Shown here: positions 5,755 to 5,956 of the stretch, piece after piece
Position numbering within the stretch: position 1 is the stretch's first letter
Layout of the letters: the number at the start of each line of letters is the position of its first letter
Source: DATESN01 sp035270785
Lineage (GTDB): Bacteria > Bacillota > Clostridia > Lachnospirales > Lachnospiraceae
Length of the DNA stretch: 5,956 nt
Direction: 5' to 3'
Assembly (NCBI GenBank): GCA_035270785.1
Contig: DATESN010000059.1
Location: forward strand, 1 to 5,956
Notes under the pieces: model-generated
What the model was told of the DNA's origin: nothing
The model's database searches: none
What the model saw: the letters and a program-made list of their open reading frames with translations, nothing else
Program-made: the position numbers and the translations under genes

Positions 5755-5852
5755 TAAACAGAGTAGATGAGATGCGTAAAGTGTTAAGGGATGGGATGTG
5801 GCCCTTAAACGAAAGACTTAAGTCTGCGGTATCTTGTCGCTTCCGCTGTATT
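5755..5852 (+). ncRNA. Tetrahydrofolate (THF) riboswitch
   Basis: The conserved THF (folT-type) aptamer core is present: GAGTAGATGA (5761-5770), the loop ATGGGATGTGG inside the P3 stem TTAAGGG/CCCTTAA, ACGAAAG, a small hairpin GACTTAAGTC, GCGGTATC and TTCCGCT. ACAG (5758-5761) pairs with CTGT (5846-5849) as P1, and GATGAGAT pairs with ATCTTGTC as the next helix. The family senses reduced folates and generally represses folate transport (folT) or folate synthesis genes in Firmicutes. No terminator with a T-run follows before the start codon at 5919, so control of translation is more likely than attenuation. CTTCCGC (5840-5846) can alternatively pair with GCGGAGG (5884-5890), or through CTTCC with the GGAGG at 5907-5911. 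Confidence 0.92.
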
Positions 5853-5918
5853 AGAGAAACTTACTTATGTTGCTCAATATTGTGCGGAGGTATTGCTTTA
5901 CTCAAAGGAGGAAAATAA

Positions 5919-5956
5919 ATGAGTAGTAATACTGATCCACAAAAATTTTCATCATT
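5919..5956 (+). CDS. N-terminal fragment of the THF-riboswitch-controlled gene
   Basis: ATG 5919 follows AAAGGAGG (5904-5911) with seven bases of spacing, a strong ribosome binding site. Only 12 codons are visible (MSSNTDPQKFSS) before the window ends, too few to identify the protein. The leader holds a THF riboswitch. Genes so controlled are most often the folate ECF-transporter component folT or folate biosynthesis genes such as folE, folC or folP. A folate uptake or synthesis role is therefore inferred from regulation only. The gene is divergent from fhs, with about 290 bp between the two start codons. Confidence 0.75.
   Translation, partial: MSSNTDPQKFSS

Overview
The window is AT-rich chromosomal DNA from a low-GC anaerobic Firmicute. 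A clostridial or Tissierellia-like organism fits best. The reasons are the AT-rich codon use, the strong GGAGG-type ribosome binding sites, and the presence together of formate-tetrahydrofolate ligase, a tetrahydrofolate riboswitch and a cobalamin riboswitch. No species can be named from the sequence alone.

Left edge (1-314): a leftward (minus-strand) cobalamin riboswitch with a near-consensus promoter. The gene it controls lies beyond base 1. A second, rightward promoter starts about 50 bp away and now reads into a short non-coding stretch and then an insertion sequence. Middle left (315-2238): one complete insertion sequence with a 601-residue IS1634-type (IS4 superfamily) transposase on the minus strand and 14-bp imperfect terminal inverted repeats. 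To its right lie an orphan leftward terminator hairpin and the last ~35 codons of mscL (mechanosensitive channel) with that gene's own terminator. The rest of mscL is absent, so the locus looks like an insertion with an accompanying deletion.

Middle right (2400-3930): two rightward genes, a small SEC-C zinc-motif protein of unknown function and a ten-helix EamA/DMT transporter. A short AT-flanked hairpin separates them. Right (3942-5682): fhs, encoding formate-tetrahydrofolate ligase, on the minus strand and convergent with the transporter. The transporter and fhs appear to have interlocked terminators, each lying in the last codons of the other gene. Right edge (5700-5956): a divergent promoter, a tetrahydrofolate (THF) riboswitch, and the first 12 codons of a gene that runs off the window.

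Functionally, the right half is a one-carbon/folate locus. fhs charges tetrahydrofolate with formate, and the divergently transcribed neighbour is controlled by reduced folate, so it is probably a folate transport or folate synthesis gene. The left half is a cobalamin-controlled gene next to an IS-damaged region. All protein families seen are known. I found no clear sign of an undescribed system. The most useful leads are the THF riboswitch expression platform, the repeat arrangement at the transposase end of the IS, and the orphan promoter and terminator flanking the IS.
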